Part shown: piece after piece, positions 1 to 7,578 of the stretch
How the letters are laid out: each line of letters starts with the position of its first letter
How positions within the stretch are numbered: the first letter of the stretch is position 1
From: Planctomycetota bacterium
GTDB lineage: Bacteria > Planctomycetota > DG-23 > SLPQ01
Length of the DNA: 10,893 nt
Assembly: GCA_021160625.1 (NCBI GenBank)
Contig: JAGHCE010000241.1
Location: 1-10,893, forward strand
Direction: 5' to 3'
Notes under the pieces: model-generated
What the model was told of the DNA's origin: nothing
The model's database searches: none
The model's input: the letters and a program-made list of their open reading frames with translations, nothing else
Made by a program: the position numbers and the translations under genes

Positions 1-1003
1 CACCGCCGACGTGAAGGCGGAGGGTTTCCTGCCGGACGAGGCGGCATTCAGGCTCTTCTCCGGCGGTCGCGCGCGGCAGGTCTACACCGGCGGGGCCGAC
101 GGGCTCTATGCCCTCAAGCTCGAGCGGGTCAGGGAGGATTTCGCCTTCGACGTCGCCGTCGGCGACGCCCGGTCGGCAAGGTACAAGGTAAAGGTCGTCA
201 AGCCGCCGCGCGTCGCGTCGATTGCCGCCGATCTCGTCTATCCGGAATACACGAGGCTGCGACCAATGAGGCTCGCCGGCGGCGACATAAGCGCCCTTGA
301 GGTAACGACCGTGAGTGTTTCGGCCGACTTCAACAAACCCGTGCGCTCGGCCAGAATCGTCTTCGAAGACGGCGAGACTGTCGATGCAACTCTCACGCCC
401 GAGAATACAACGGGACGCTTTGACTTCGATATCCGCCGGACAACGACCTACCGTGTCGATCTTGTCGACGGCTACGGCTTCAAGAACACCGCCCCTGCAA
501 CCTACAGGATTACCGCCGAGGTGGACAATGCCCCGTTTGTGACGCTCGATCGGCCGGTGCGCAACATAACGGCGGTGCCCGGCGCTGTGATCCCCGTCGA
601 GGGCAAGGCCGGCGACGACTACGGGCTCTCTTTCGTAAGGCTCTGCTACAGCGTAAAGCGCAAAGGCAGCCCCCCGGAGCAGGAACAAATCATCCTGGCG
701 GCGGCGGCGCCCGAGCCGCGCCTGGAGGTCTCGCACGCCTGGGGTCTCAAAACTCTTGCGCTTGCGCCCGGCGACGAAGTGGTCTACTACCTGTCTGCCG
801 AGGACAACCTCCCCGGAGGCGCCCAGGAAACCGTCAGCGAAAAGCTCACTGTACGCATCGTGACCATGGCGGAAAAACTCGCCGAGATCGAAGCGATGAC
901 ACGCAGAATCCAGGCGAACCTGCGCAACCTCGAACGCAGGCAGAAAGAAACGAGGACGGCCGTGGAAAATCTGCCTGTCCGAGCTCCGGGAGGCGCGTCC
1001 TGA
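1..1003 (+). CDS. DUF4175-like exported protein, 3' part only
   Basis: The reading frame is open from base 2, so this is the C-terminal ~333 residues of a longer protein. The GTG at 11 is an internal codon, not a start. The visible part has successive beta-rich, Ig-like segments. One carries the YPEYT motif (codons around 238-252), typical of DUF4175-type proteins of Planctomycetota and Bacteroidota. The next ends in a DNAPFVTLDRP motif (from about 526), followed by a GDDYGLSFVRLCYS segment. The last ~45 residues become a charged helix (EKLAEIEAMTRRIQANLRNL), the point where relatives usually enter a long coiled coil. Here the chain stops and the coiled coil is encoded by the next gene. A membrane-anchored periplasmic location is inferred from the family, since the N-terminus is outside the window. 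The TGA stop at 1001-1003 overlaps the proposed CTG start of the next gene. In related genomes such genes often sit near moxR/DUF58/BatA-type genes, but that cannot be checked here. Function is unknown. Confidence 0.8.
   Translation, partial: TADVKAEGFLPDEAAFRLFSGGRARQVYTGGADGLYALKLERVREDFAFDVAVGDARSARYKVKVVKPPRVASIAADLVYPEYTRLRPMRLAGGDISALEVTTVSVSADFNKPVRSARIVFEDGETVDATLTPENTTGRFDFDIRRTTTYRVDLVDGYGFKNTAPATYRITAEVDNAPFVTLDRPVRNITAVPGAVIPVEGKAGDDYGLSFVRLCYSVKRKGSPPEQEQIILAAAAPEPRLEVSHAWGLKTLALAPGDEVVYYLSAEDNLPGGAQETVSEKLTVRIVTMAEKLAEIEAMTRRIQANLRNLERRQKETRTAVENLPVRAPGGAS
988..993 (+). promoter_or_regulatory. Shine-Dalgarno GGGAGG that decides a CTG start
   Basis: GGGAGG ends 6 bases before the CTG at 1000-1002, an ideal spacing. 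It lies inside the last codons of the upstream gene, so the downstream gene should be translationally coupled to it. It is the main sequence support for initiation at CTG rather than at the TTG at 1027. Confidence 0.6.
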
Positions 1004-3225
1004 AACCGCTTGCAACAGCGCTGATATTGGCCTTTCTCCTGCCGGCGGCGACCGCCGGCGAATCCGAAATCGTCAAAGCGGAAGACGCCCAGCGGGACGT
1101 GGGCTTCCTCTCCACACAGGAAGCGGCGGACTTCTCGCTTCTGGCCGAGGAATACGAAATAAACTTTGGCGCCGACGAGGGCCGCCGGGCCTCGGACGCG
1201 GCGGCGCTCCTGGCCCACGTGGCGCGCGAGGACGTCCCGCCGGTGGTTGACAATATCCGGGCGCTGAGGACCGCAAAAAACCGCCAGGCCCGTGACGCGG
1301 TCGCCGCGATCACCGCCGGCCAGGAAATGATACTCGAAAAGATTCGCACGCTGATTGATGCGGCGGCAGCAGATGCCTCGGCGGATATGCTGGCCCGGCG
1401 GTGCCAAGCGATTATAGAGGAACAGACCGGCCTGGGAGAGGATGCCCGGAAAGTCGCCGCCGCCACGCTGGGCAAGACGCCCGGCGAACTCTCGCGCGAG
1501 GAGGCGGCCCGCCTCGACAACCTGGAAAAAGCGCAGGCTCGCCTCGCCGGGGACGTCCGCGACCTCGAAAACGAGGCCGAGCGTCTCGCTCGCGACACCC
1601 GTACTGACGCTGACTTCAGGGTACGCGTGAAAGATGCCCTCGCCGCGGCCCGCCTCGCCGAGGCCGCTTCGTTGATGGAAAAAGCGTCGGACTCCCTCGG
1701 CGAAAACAGGATCGGCCGGGCAAAGATCGACCAGGACGCGGCGACCGACAGGCTTGAAACATTCAGAAAGGCCCTCGCAGGCGATGCGACCGCCGGGGAG
1801 CCGCGTGCGGCCGTGCAGGAACTGATCGAAGAGCAGGCCGCCGTCCTCGGGGAAACCCGCCGAGCGGATAAGCCGACGGATTTCGAACGGCTCGTCCGGC
1901 GCCAGGAAAACGTGCAGCAAAAGACCGGGCAAGTCTCCTCCGACCTCCAGGACAAGCCCCTCGCATCCGCATTCCTGGCCGCCGCCGAGGAAACAATGAA
2001 CCAGGCCGCCAGGGAGCTTGCCGACGCCCGCCAGGAGCCAGGCGGTTCGGATTCCCACAGGGGCGCGGCCACCACCCGCCAGGAGCAGGCGGCGGACTTT
2101 CTCGCCGGGGCAGCGAAGGCATTGGACGACCCGACGCTTGGGAATCTCCTCAAGGGGCTCGCGGAATCCCTCGACGACGTGGATGACGACGCCCGCCGAC
2201 TGGAGACGCTAAGCGGGATAATTGAGGAGCAGACCGGCCTGAAGGAGGAAACGCAGGCCTCGGCCCGCCAGCCGCAGGCACTTGCAGGCCTTGCGCCCCG
2301 GCAGGAGGATCTCGAAAGGAGGCTCTCTCGGCCGACGGCGGCGGACCAGGCTCCCGGAAGCCCGGAGAGCACGCCGCAAAAGTCCCCCTTCGGCGCGAGT
2401 GCGGACAAGGCCAGGGAAGCGATGTCGCGTGCGGCGGAGTCCCTCAAGAGCGCAGACGCTCCCTCTGCCGCCAGCAGCCAACAGAAAGCGATAGACGCCC
2501 TCAAAGAGGCGCGCCGGGACACGGCCGCCGAGATGATGCAGACGGCCGAGGACCTTCAGAGGCTGACCGACCCCATAAGGCAGGCCAACATACCGACTCC
2601 GTTGCCGCAGGATGCCGAGGCGCTCATTGCCCAGGCCGAAAAGGCTCTCAAGGCCGTCGAAGCGGCACGCAAGGCTTCCAGTCTTGCTGAAAGTCAGAAA
2701 CAGCTGGCCCGTCAAAGCGAAACAATCGAGCCGAATGCGACTGCCCCTCTGGCACAGGCAGCCTCCCGGGAGCAGCATCTCGCGTCCGAGGCGCACAGCC
2801 TCGCCGAAGCCGCCGACGCCAACGCACAGTTTGCACAGCAGGCCGCCGCTGCGGGCCGGGAGATGACGGCGGCCGCCGGCGACCTTCGCGGCGGGCAGCC
2901 GCAGCAGGCAACCGGCCGGATGGACACGGCCGCGTCTCTCCTGCAGACGGCCGTCATAAGCGCCCTCACGCCGGGACCTCCCAGCAGCCGGGAAAGTCGG
3001 CTCCCTTCAATAAGCGGCGACCCGCAAAGGGGCATCGGCTTCCACCGGACGCGCCCCATAGGCACTCTCAGCCGGAAGCCTGCAGACGCCGCCTGGCTTG
3101 CAAGGTTGCCTGCAGGCACCTCTGTGGATATTATGCAGGCGGCACAGGGGGCGTTCCCCCACGGCTACGAGGAAGTCCTGAGAAAATACTACGAGTCCCT
3201 GGCGGGCGGAGGTGACAACAAGTGA
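1000..3225 (+). CDS. Exported Ala/Glu/Gln-rich coiled-coil protein (DUF4175 coiled-coil partner), probable CTG start
   Basis: The protein is about 741 residues and almost entirely predicted helix, rich in Ala, Glu, Gln and Arg. Read from CTG 1000, residues 1-19 are MKPLATALILAFLLPAATA, a clean Sec signal peptide with an AxA-type cleavage site before GES. The first conventional start, TTG 1027, would destroy it. Three copies of an (I/L)IEEQ motif begin at residues 138, 275 and 407, each followed by an acidic helix. Two are later followed by an RQE(N/D) motif. Further helices have the pattern A-x-x-x-M-x-x-A-x-x-x-L with Gln-rich stretches, as in the coiled-coil part of DUF4175-like proteins. 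After about residue 650 a Pro/Ser/Gly linker leads to a short C-terminal segment ending in FPHGYEEVLRKYYESLAGG, reminiscent of conserved C-termini in such proteins. It probably acts in the periplasm with the upstream product, as a structural or scaffolding partner; this is inference. Its stop overlaps the next gene's GTG by 4 bases. I recognise no catalytic motif. Confidence 0.85.
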   Translation: MKPLATALILAFLLPAATAGESEIVKAEDAQRDVGFLSTQEAADFSLLAEEYEINFGADEGRRASDAAALLAHVAREDVPPVVDNIRALRTAKNRQARDAVAAITAGQEMILEKIRTLIDAAAADASADMLARRCQAIIEEQTGLGEDARKVAAATLGKTPGELSREEAARLDNLEKAQARLAGDVRDLENEAERLARDTRTDADFRVRVKDALAAARLAEAASLMEKASDSLGENRIGRAKIDQDAATDRLETFRKALAGDATAGEPRAAVQELIEEQAAVLGETRRADKPTDFERLVRRQENVQQKTGQVSSDLQDKPLASAFLAAAEETMNQAARELADARQEPGGSDSHRGAATTRQEQAADFLAGAAKALDDPTLGNLLKGLAESLDDVDDDARRLETLSGIIEEQTGLKEETQASARQPQALAGLAPRQEDLERRLSRPTAADQAPGSPESTPQKSPFGASADKAREAMSRAAESLKSADAPSAASSQQKAIDALKEARRDTAAEMMQTAEDLQRLTDPIRQANIPTPLPQDAEALIAQAEKALKAVEAARKASSLAESQKQLARQSETIEPNATAPLAQAASREQHLASEAHSLAEAADANAQFAQQAAAAGREMTAAAGDLRGGQPQQATGRMDTAASLLQTAVISALTPGPPSSRESRLPSISGDPQRGIGFHRTRPIGTLSRKPADAAWLARLPAGTSVDIMQAAQGAFPHGYEEVLRKYYESLAGGGDNK
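3208..3215 (+). promoter_or_regulatory. Perfect Shine-Dalgarno GGAGGTGA for the GH84 gene
   Basis: Eight consecutive bases match the anti-Shine-Dalgarno complement and end 6 bases before the GTG at 3222. This fixes the start of the GH84 gene at a GTG that overlaps the stop of the preceding gene (GTGA). It suggests high expression and coupled translation. Confidence 0.75.
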
Positions 3226-4895
3226 AAACAACGATAGGCGGCAGGGAACTGATACTGATTCCCTCCCCAAAGGATGCAGCTTTCACGGGTAAACTCCTGG
3301 AAAACGTATCCGTCAAGGATCCGCTGGTGGCGAGGCTGGCACCAACTGCAGGGGCAAGAGAATTGCCGCTTGAATTCGCCGAAGACGCGAATCTTCCTGA
3401 AGGCGGCTATCGCCTGGAGATATCGCCCGACGGCGTCGAAGTCACAGCCGGCGATGATGAAGGCAGGCGAAACGCCCTTTCCACGGTTGCCGAGATGGTC
3501 AGGCAGACAGGCGGCGTTGCCGTCGCCCGCATAGAAGACGCCCCCGGCTTTCCGGTCAGGGCGGTCATCGAGGGGTACTGCGGTAAGCCGTGGCCGCAGG
3601 AGGGACGCCTGCGGATGTTTGAATTTATGGCGCTGAGAAAGTTCAACCTCTTCCTGTCGTCCACGCGCGCGCCGAAGACATCCTTCAACTGGAGGGACCC
3701 GTTCGACGAGGCGGATCTCGCCGAGATGGCCGAGGCCTTCGAGGCCGCCGAAGCCCTCGGCATACACTACGTGTTTTCCATCCGGCCGGCGGACATCACC
3801 GTGTCTAATGACGAGGACCGCAAGGCGCTCCTAACGAAGATCAAGGCCGTCTTCGACCTCGGCGTGCGGCGCTTTATGCTCTTGGAGGACGACGTGTCGA
3901 GGCCGCTTCCGGAGGCTGACGCGGCCGCTTACGGAGACTACGGATCGGCGCACACGGCACTTGCCGGAGAGGTCCACAACTACCTCACAGGCCTCGACGG
4001 GAATTCCAGGCTCATCTTCTGCCCGACCCCCTACACCACCATGTCGTCGCGCGGACCCGGAATGCGCGACTACCTGGCGAAGATGAAGCAGTCCCTGCCG
4101 CGGGACGTGGAAGTCATCTGGACGGGCCCCTACTGCTGCAGCTCCCGGATTACGGCCGCTAACGCCCGCTATTACGGCTCTCTTATCGGGCGAAAGCCCT
4201 TCCTGTGGGACAACTATCCCGTCGTCGACGGCAGGCCGGGAGTGCTCTTTCTCGGGCCGATCAGGCGGCGGGCGGCGGACCTTTCGCAGGCGGTCTCCGG
4301 GTACGGCACAAATCTTATGGATTACCCCGTATTGAACTTCGTCCCCGTGTCGACAATCGCCGAGTACCTGTGGAATCCCGAAACCTACTCGGGCGAAGCG
4401 GCCATCGAGGAGGCAATGAAGATTGAGCTCGGCGAAAAGGCCCTGCCGGCGGCCGCGCGCATCGTCGAGATATTCTCCACACCGGGCAACCTGCCTACCA
4501 GAGAAGAAGGGCCGGCCGGGGCCACGGAGGTTTACCTGGAGAAAAAAGGCGACCCGGAAGCGGCCGCGCAGCTTGAACGAATAAGCGCTGAACTGGAGGG
4601 GCTCGTGGACAAACTTGCCCGCCTTACCGACAATGCCGAATTTGTCCAAGCGGTAAGGGCGGCGGTTTCAAACTTAGTGGTGCTGGCCGGGCCGGTGCGC
4701 CTCGACGTGGAGATCGAGAGGCTTCGCGCGGCGGGCGACGAGGAAGGCGTCGAGAAACTCCAGCAGCAGCGCCAGGCGATGTACGAGAAGTTGAAGAGTG
4801 ACTTGAAACACGAAAACCTGGCGGCGGTTTCATATCTTAACGGCAACTGGCGCTACTACCGCGAGCTCACAGGCGATACGTCGACGACAATCTGA
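3222..4895 (+). CDS. Glycoside hydrolase family 84 (beta-N-acetylglucosaminidase / O-GlcNAcase-like)
   Basis: The protein has 557 residues. Residues ~1-108 resemble the GH20b-like alpha/beta domain that precedes GH84 catalytic domains (motif EGRRNALSTVAEM). Residues ~112-395 align with the GH84 barrel: IEGYCGKPW (116-124) corresponds to the family IEGFYGxPW. LLEDDV carries the adjacent Asp pair (D223, D224) that serves substrate-assisted catalysis in human OGA and Clostridium NagJ. CPTPY has the conserved Tyr (Y271), and WDNYPVVD has the conserved Asn and Asp (N331, D336). N364 may match the further substrate Asn. The segment that usually reads YAPKDD is SSTRAP here, so the substrate Lys appears to be Arg149. 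Residues ~400-557 are helical. No signal peptide is visible, so it may act in the cytoplasm, although its operon partners look exported. It likely removes terminal N-acetylglucosamine from a glycoconjugate; the substrate is unknown. Confidence 0.85.
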   Translation: MKTTIGGRELILIPSPKDAAFTGKLLENVSVKDPLVARLAPTAGARELPLEFAEDANLPEGGYRLEISPDGVEVTAGDDEGRRNALSTVAEMVRQTGGVAVARIEDAPGFPVRAVIEGYCGKPWPQEGRLRMFEFMALRKFNLFLSSTRAPKTSFNWRDPFDEADLAEMAEAFEAAEALGIHYVFSIRPADITVSNDEDRKALLTKIKAVFDLGVRRFMLLEDDVSRPLPEADAAAYGDYGSAHTALAGEVHNYLTGLDGNSRLIFCPTPYTTMSSRGPGMRDYLAKMKQSLPRDVEVIWTGPYCCSSRITAANARYYGSLIGRKPFLWDNYPVVDGRPGVLFLGPIRRRAADLSQAVSGYGTNLMDYPVLNFVPVSTIAEYLWNPETYSGEAAIEEAMKIELGEKALPAAARIVEIFSTPGNLPTREEGPAGATEVYLEKKGDPEAAAQLERISAELEGLVDKLARLTDNAEFVQAVRAAVSNLVVLAGPVRLDVEIERLRAAGDEEGVEKLQQQRQAMYEKLKSDLKHENLAAVSYLNGNWRYYRELTGDTSTTI

Positions 4896-4923
4896 CAAGA
4901 TATGACGCCGACCCTGTGGGGTG

Positions 4924-4949
4924 GCGCAGCGGCTTCCCCGCAGTCGCGC
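4924..4949. terminator. Possible bidirectional hairpin between convergent genes
   Basis: In the 55-base gap between the GH84 stop and the ccsA stop, GCGC-A-GCGG is followed by loop CTTCC and then CCGC-AGTC-GCGC. This gives two stacked 4-bp GC stems with an uneven internal loop. A smaller ACCC/GGGT hairpin (4911-4922) sits just before it. Neither is followed by a T run on either strand, so intrinsic termination is uncertain. The position between two convergent genes is the main argument. Confidence 0.3.
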
Positions 4950-4950
4950 T

Positions 4951-6321
4951 TCAGGCGTAGGCGTGAAGCCCCGAGAGAAGGTAGTTCACGCCGAAGAAGG
5001 TAAACGCCACCGCGATAAACCCGGCCACCGCCGCCAGCGCGCGCAGGATTTCCCGTTTGCCCTTGAGCAGGGCCAGGTGAAGGTAACCCGCATACACCAG
5101 CCACGTGACAAGCGCCCACGTCTCCTTCGGGTCAAAGCCCCAGTACCGCCCCCAGGCCTGCTTTGCCCAGGCCGCACCGGTCAGTATCCCCACCGACAGG
5201 AAGACGAAGCCGAAAAGGGTCGTCCCGTAGGCAAGGTAGTCAAAGCGAGACCGCTTCTTGTCGCTGCGGGAGGCCAAAACCGCCAGGGAGGCCGCAAAAC
5301 CCAGCGCAAAGGCCGCATACGCCACAAAGCAGGTAACGACGTGTACCTGGAGCCAGAGGCTTTGAAGCGCCGGAACCGGCGGCATGATCCCGCGCTTGAC
5401 CGGCGTGAACTCGGCAACGGCAAGCACCACCGCCGCAAGAAGCGCAGCCATAGCCGAAGCCGCATACAGCCGCCGGGAAAGGCACGACATAAGCCCCAGA
5501 AAACCCAGCACCGCCGCGAGAATCATCAGCCCCTCATATGAATTATTCACAGGAATGCGCCCGGCGACAAAGCCGTAGACAACGACCGCCGCAAGGTTGA
5601 CTCCAAACGCCACGGCCAGAAGGCCCGCCGCCAGGCCCCGGGAAGCCTTCCTTGCGACCAGCACCACCGACACGGCCCCAACGACAAGGTAGAGAAACGC
5701 CGAGATGACAAACGGCTTGACACGATAGAGGGCCGCCTCCGCTGTGAGCATGCCCGCGCTGACGCCCGCCGCGTCGTAGCGTGCCTCAAGAAACGATGCC
5801 AGCGCATCGGCCGCCGCGGCAAAATCATCGGCAGAGGGCCCCTCAGAAGTAAGCGCCGCCGTGACGGCGTCCACATACCTTTGAAAGTCGACCAATTCAG
5901 GGGAAAGTAACTCCCCGGCCCTCGTGTCTCCATCCGAAGAAAGAGCCATTGCGGTCACGTCGGATGCACAAAGCCATCGGCCTGGTGCAGGATAGAGCCG
6001 AACACTCCCAAGACCCCCTGCCGGTGCACAGTCCCCGAAACAGCCGGTGCCGGCGAGTAGGAAAACGAGAAGGCCGTCCCTCCCTCCTGATGCCTGCGCA
6101 AGTTTATCGGGCACCCTGAGGTCGCGGTTGCGCCCGGCGAACTCGGCGGCCACGGCCGAGAGCGGCTTTATCCGGCCGCCGTCCTGAACCGCGACGAGCG
6201 ACAGGCGCTTGAGGCCGCGCGCAAGCGGCGATGCGGACGAGGTGTCCGCCGCGGCCCGCCCGCCGCAGGCCGCGACGGCCGCCACGGCGGCCAGTATCAA
6301 AATGCAGGACTTAGTTTTCAT
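4951..6321 (-). CDS. ccsA: CcsA/ResC-type cytochrome c biogenesis protein
   Basis: This is the integral membrane component of System II cytochrome c maturation, which with ResB moves haem across the membrane and joins it to CxxCH apocytochromes. The protein has 456 residues from ATG 6321, which follows an AAGGGAAG Shine-Dalgarno; an upstream in-frame start at 6363 lies inside resB and is less likely. Residues 1-18 are a hydrophobic signal segment ending VAAC, which could be a lipobox with Cys19. Residues ~40-195 form a soluble extension with the QDGGRIKPLS motif common on long CcsA proteins. About eight membrane segments follow. The haem-handling WWD motif is at 390-407 (WGRYWGFDPKETWALVTW), flanked by H327 and H415. 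A PVNNSYEG motif is at ~257-264 and the terminal GVNYLLSGLHAY contains H453. The start overlaps the resB stop by 11 bases, so translation is probably coupled. Two Cys (94, 98) in the extension form a CxxxC of unknown role. Confidence 0.92.
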   Translation of the reverse strand: MKTKSCILILAAVAAVAACGGRAAADTSSASPLARGLKRLSLVAVQDGGRIKPLSAVAAEFAGRNRDLRVPDKLAQASGGRDGLLVFLLAGTGCFGDCAPAGGLGSVRLYPAPGRWLCASDVTAMALSSDGDTRAGELLSPELVDFQRYVDAVTAALTSEGPSADDFAAAADALASFLEARYDAAGVSAGMLTAEAALYRVKPFVISAFLYLVVGAVSVVLVARKASRGLAAGLLAVAFGVNLAAVVVYGFVAGRIPVNNSYEGLMILAAVLGFLGLMSCLSRRLYAASAMAALLAAVVLAVAEFTPVKRGIMPPVPALQSLWLQVHVVTCFVAYAAFALGFAASLAVLASRSDKKRSRFDYLAYGTTLFGFVFLSVGILTGAAWAKQAWGRYWGFDPKETWALVTWLVYAGYLHLALLKGKREILRALAAVAGFIAVAFTFFGVNYLLSGLHAYA

Positions 6322-7480
6322 CCGACTTCCCTTGATGACGCGCCCTTCGCATTCTGGCCACAAAGCCCATCACCAGGCCGGCAATCACCAGCACCCCTGC
6401 GCCAAAGACTACGCGCGCGCCCGGGTCGCGTGAAACCTGCAAGGTAACGCTGCCGTCCGGGCTGATATCGGAAAGATATATGTCATAAGGACCCTCGGCC
6501 ACCGGGTGGTTTACGCGCAGAGTCTCGGATCGTTTGCCGGAATCCCCCTTTGACGTGATCGTGATGTCGGCCTGGTACTCCTTCGGGATGAGGCTCCCGT
6601 CGTAAAGGACCGTCCGGCAGTCGTCAAGCGTCATCTCAAACGGCAGCGCCACGCGCGTCGGGGCGAATGTCACCATATAGCTCGAATCCCCCACTTGCAG
6701 GACACCCGGCATCCCGCCGTAGGAAACCTCCACACTGCCGGCAGCATCGCCGTCGGCGGCCAGCAGCGTTAGCCGCGGCAGGCCGAAGGTGCCGGAAGAC
6801 GGCTCGTAGAGTGCCGTAACCCGCAGTGCCCCGGCCCGCAGGACACGGCTGCGGCCGAGGCGCCCGGACACACCTTCGAACGGCAGCCGCAGGCTGATTG
6901 TGCCGCCGCTTTCGTCCGCTATCGTCACCTTGAAATCCCTCAGCGTCATCGCATCCGCCGAGGTGCCCCTCTCCAGCACGACAAAGCCCCCCTCGCGCAG
7001 CAGCAGGCTCACAAACGCCCCCAGCAGGACAACGAGAAGACCTGTGTGAAGAATGATGTACGAGATGTTGCGCCGATGCCAGGGGCGTGCGAGGATGCAG
7101 GCCGTGATACTTGCCGCGAGCGCCGCGCCGAGAGCAACGAATGGGAACGTTCGATAGACGCGCGCAAGGGCGGCCTCGGTAGGCAGCAAGACGGCGGCCC
7201 CGGCGGCGACCACCGTCAGGGATGCTATGATCGCAATTGCAAACCATGCCGCGCGAAGCAGCCGGGAAAGCATCCGGAAGACCACAAGCGTCGCAGGCAG
7301 CAATACCACCACAAGGATGCCCCAGCGCTCGCGAATCTCACCGGCCGTCGCCACGGGCAGGTTGGCCCACACGAGTGCACCGCACACGTAGAGCGCGGCA
7401 AAGAGGACGAGGGCCTTCCCCTCGCTCAAGGGATAAAGCGGCAGGGCAAAGGGGCTCCTGTTTTTCCCGAAGGTCTCCAT
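6311..7480 (-). CDS. resB: ResB/Ccs1-like cytochrome c biogenesis protein
   Basis: This is the partner of CcsA in System II cytochrome c synthesis. The protein has 389 residues from ATG 7480. Hydrophobic segments lie at about 22-42, 53-70, 75-100, 110-131 and 140-162. A large extracytoplasmic beta-rich domain (~165-350) follows, then a last membrane helix (~355-375) and a short basic tail. Family marks are the late VNHPVAEGPYDIYLS motif (with H325) and LQVSRDPGARVVFGAG leading into the last helix. H145 in a membrane helix is a plausible haem ligand, as in other ResB proteins. No good Shine-Dalgarno precedes ATG 7480; instead a TATAAT box ends about 10 bases upstream, so the message may be nearly leaderless. 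A TTG at 7501 with a GGCGG upstream is an alternative start that adds seven residues. It overlaps ccsA downstream. Confidence 0.9.
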   Translation of the reverse strand: METFGKNRSPFALPLYPLSEGKALVLFAALYVCGALVWANLPVATAGEIRERWGILVVVLLPATLVVFRMLSRLLRAAWFAIAIIASLTVVAAGAAVLLPTEAALARVYRTFPFVALGAALAASITACILARPWHRRNISYIILHTGLLVVLLGAFVSLLLREGGFVVLERGTSADAMTLRDFKVTIADESGGTISLRLPFEGVSGRLGRSRVLRAGALRVTALYEPSSGTFGLPRLTLLAADGDAAGSVEVSYGGMPGVLQVGDSSYMVTFAPTRVALPFEMTLDDCRTVLYDGSLIPKEYQADITITSKGDSGKRSETLRVNHPVAEGPYDIYLSDISPDGSVTLQVSRDPGARVVFGAGVLVIAGLVMGFVARMRRARHQGKSDEN

Positions 7481-7490
7481 ACGCCGAGAG

Positions 7491-7496
7491 ATTATA
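7491..7496 (-). promoter_or_regulatory. Consensus -10 box (TATAAT) for resB-ccsA
   Basis: A perfect TATAAT read on the - strand lies 10 bases before the resB ATG. With a normal -10 to start-site distance, transcription would begin about 3-5 bases before the ATG, giving an essentially leaderless message; the absence of a Shine-Dalgarno fits this. No recognisable -35 lies 16-18 bases upstream, so an activator or alternative sigma factor may be needed. Confidence 0.45.
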
Positions 7497-7578
7497 CGCA
7501 AACCGCCGCCGTGCGCACAGGCCTCGTGCGATTTTCGCGGCGGCGGGCTCGGCTACTATGCATCGCGCGAAGCAGCGG

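Noticed and set aside
1027..1029. TTG as the start of the coiled-coil protein.
   Set aside because: It removes the basic start and half of the hydrophobic core of a clear signal peptide and lacks a well-placed Shine-Dalgarno. CTG 1000 fits better, though not proven.
960..1030. Frameshift breaking one DUF4175-like gene into two.
   Set aside because: The second half has its own Shine-Dalgarno and signal peptide, so a real two-gene arrangement is more likely than a broken gene.
846..2522. Long open frame on the - strand opposite the coiled-coil gene (558 codons), and another at 787-2058.
   Set aside because: The products are low-complexity Ser/Ala/Arg-rich or Gly/Arg-rich strings with no domain. 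They arise from GC-rich third positions of the real + strand genes.
3831..4649. 272-codon - strand frame inside the GH84 gene, and a + strand frame at 4921-5541 inside ccsA.
   Set aside because: Both are shadows of well-supported genes, with Arg/Gly-rich products and no motif.
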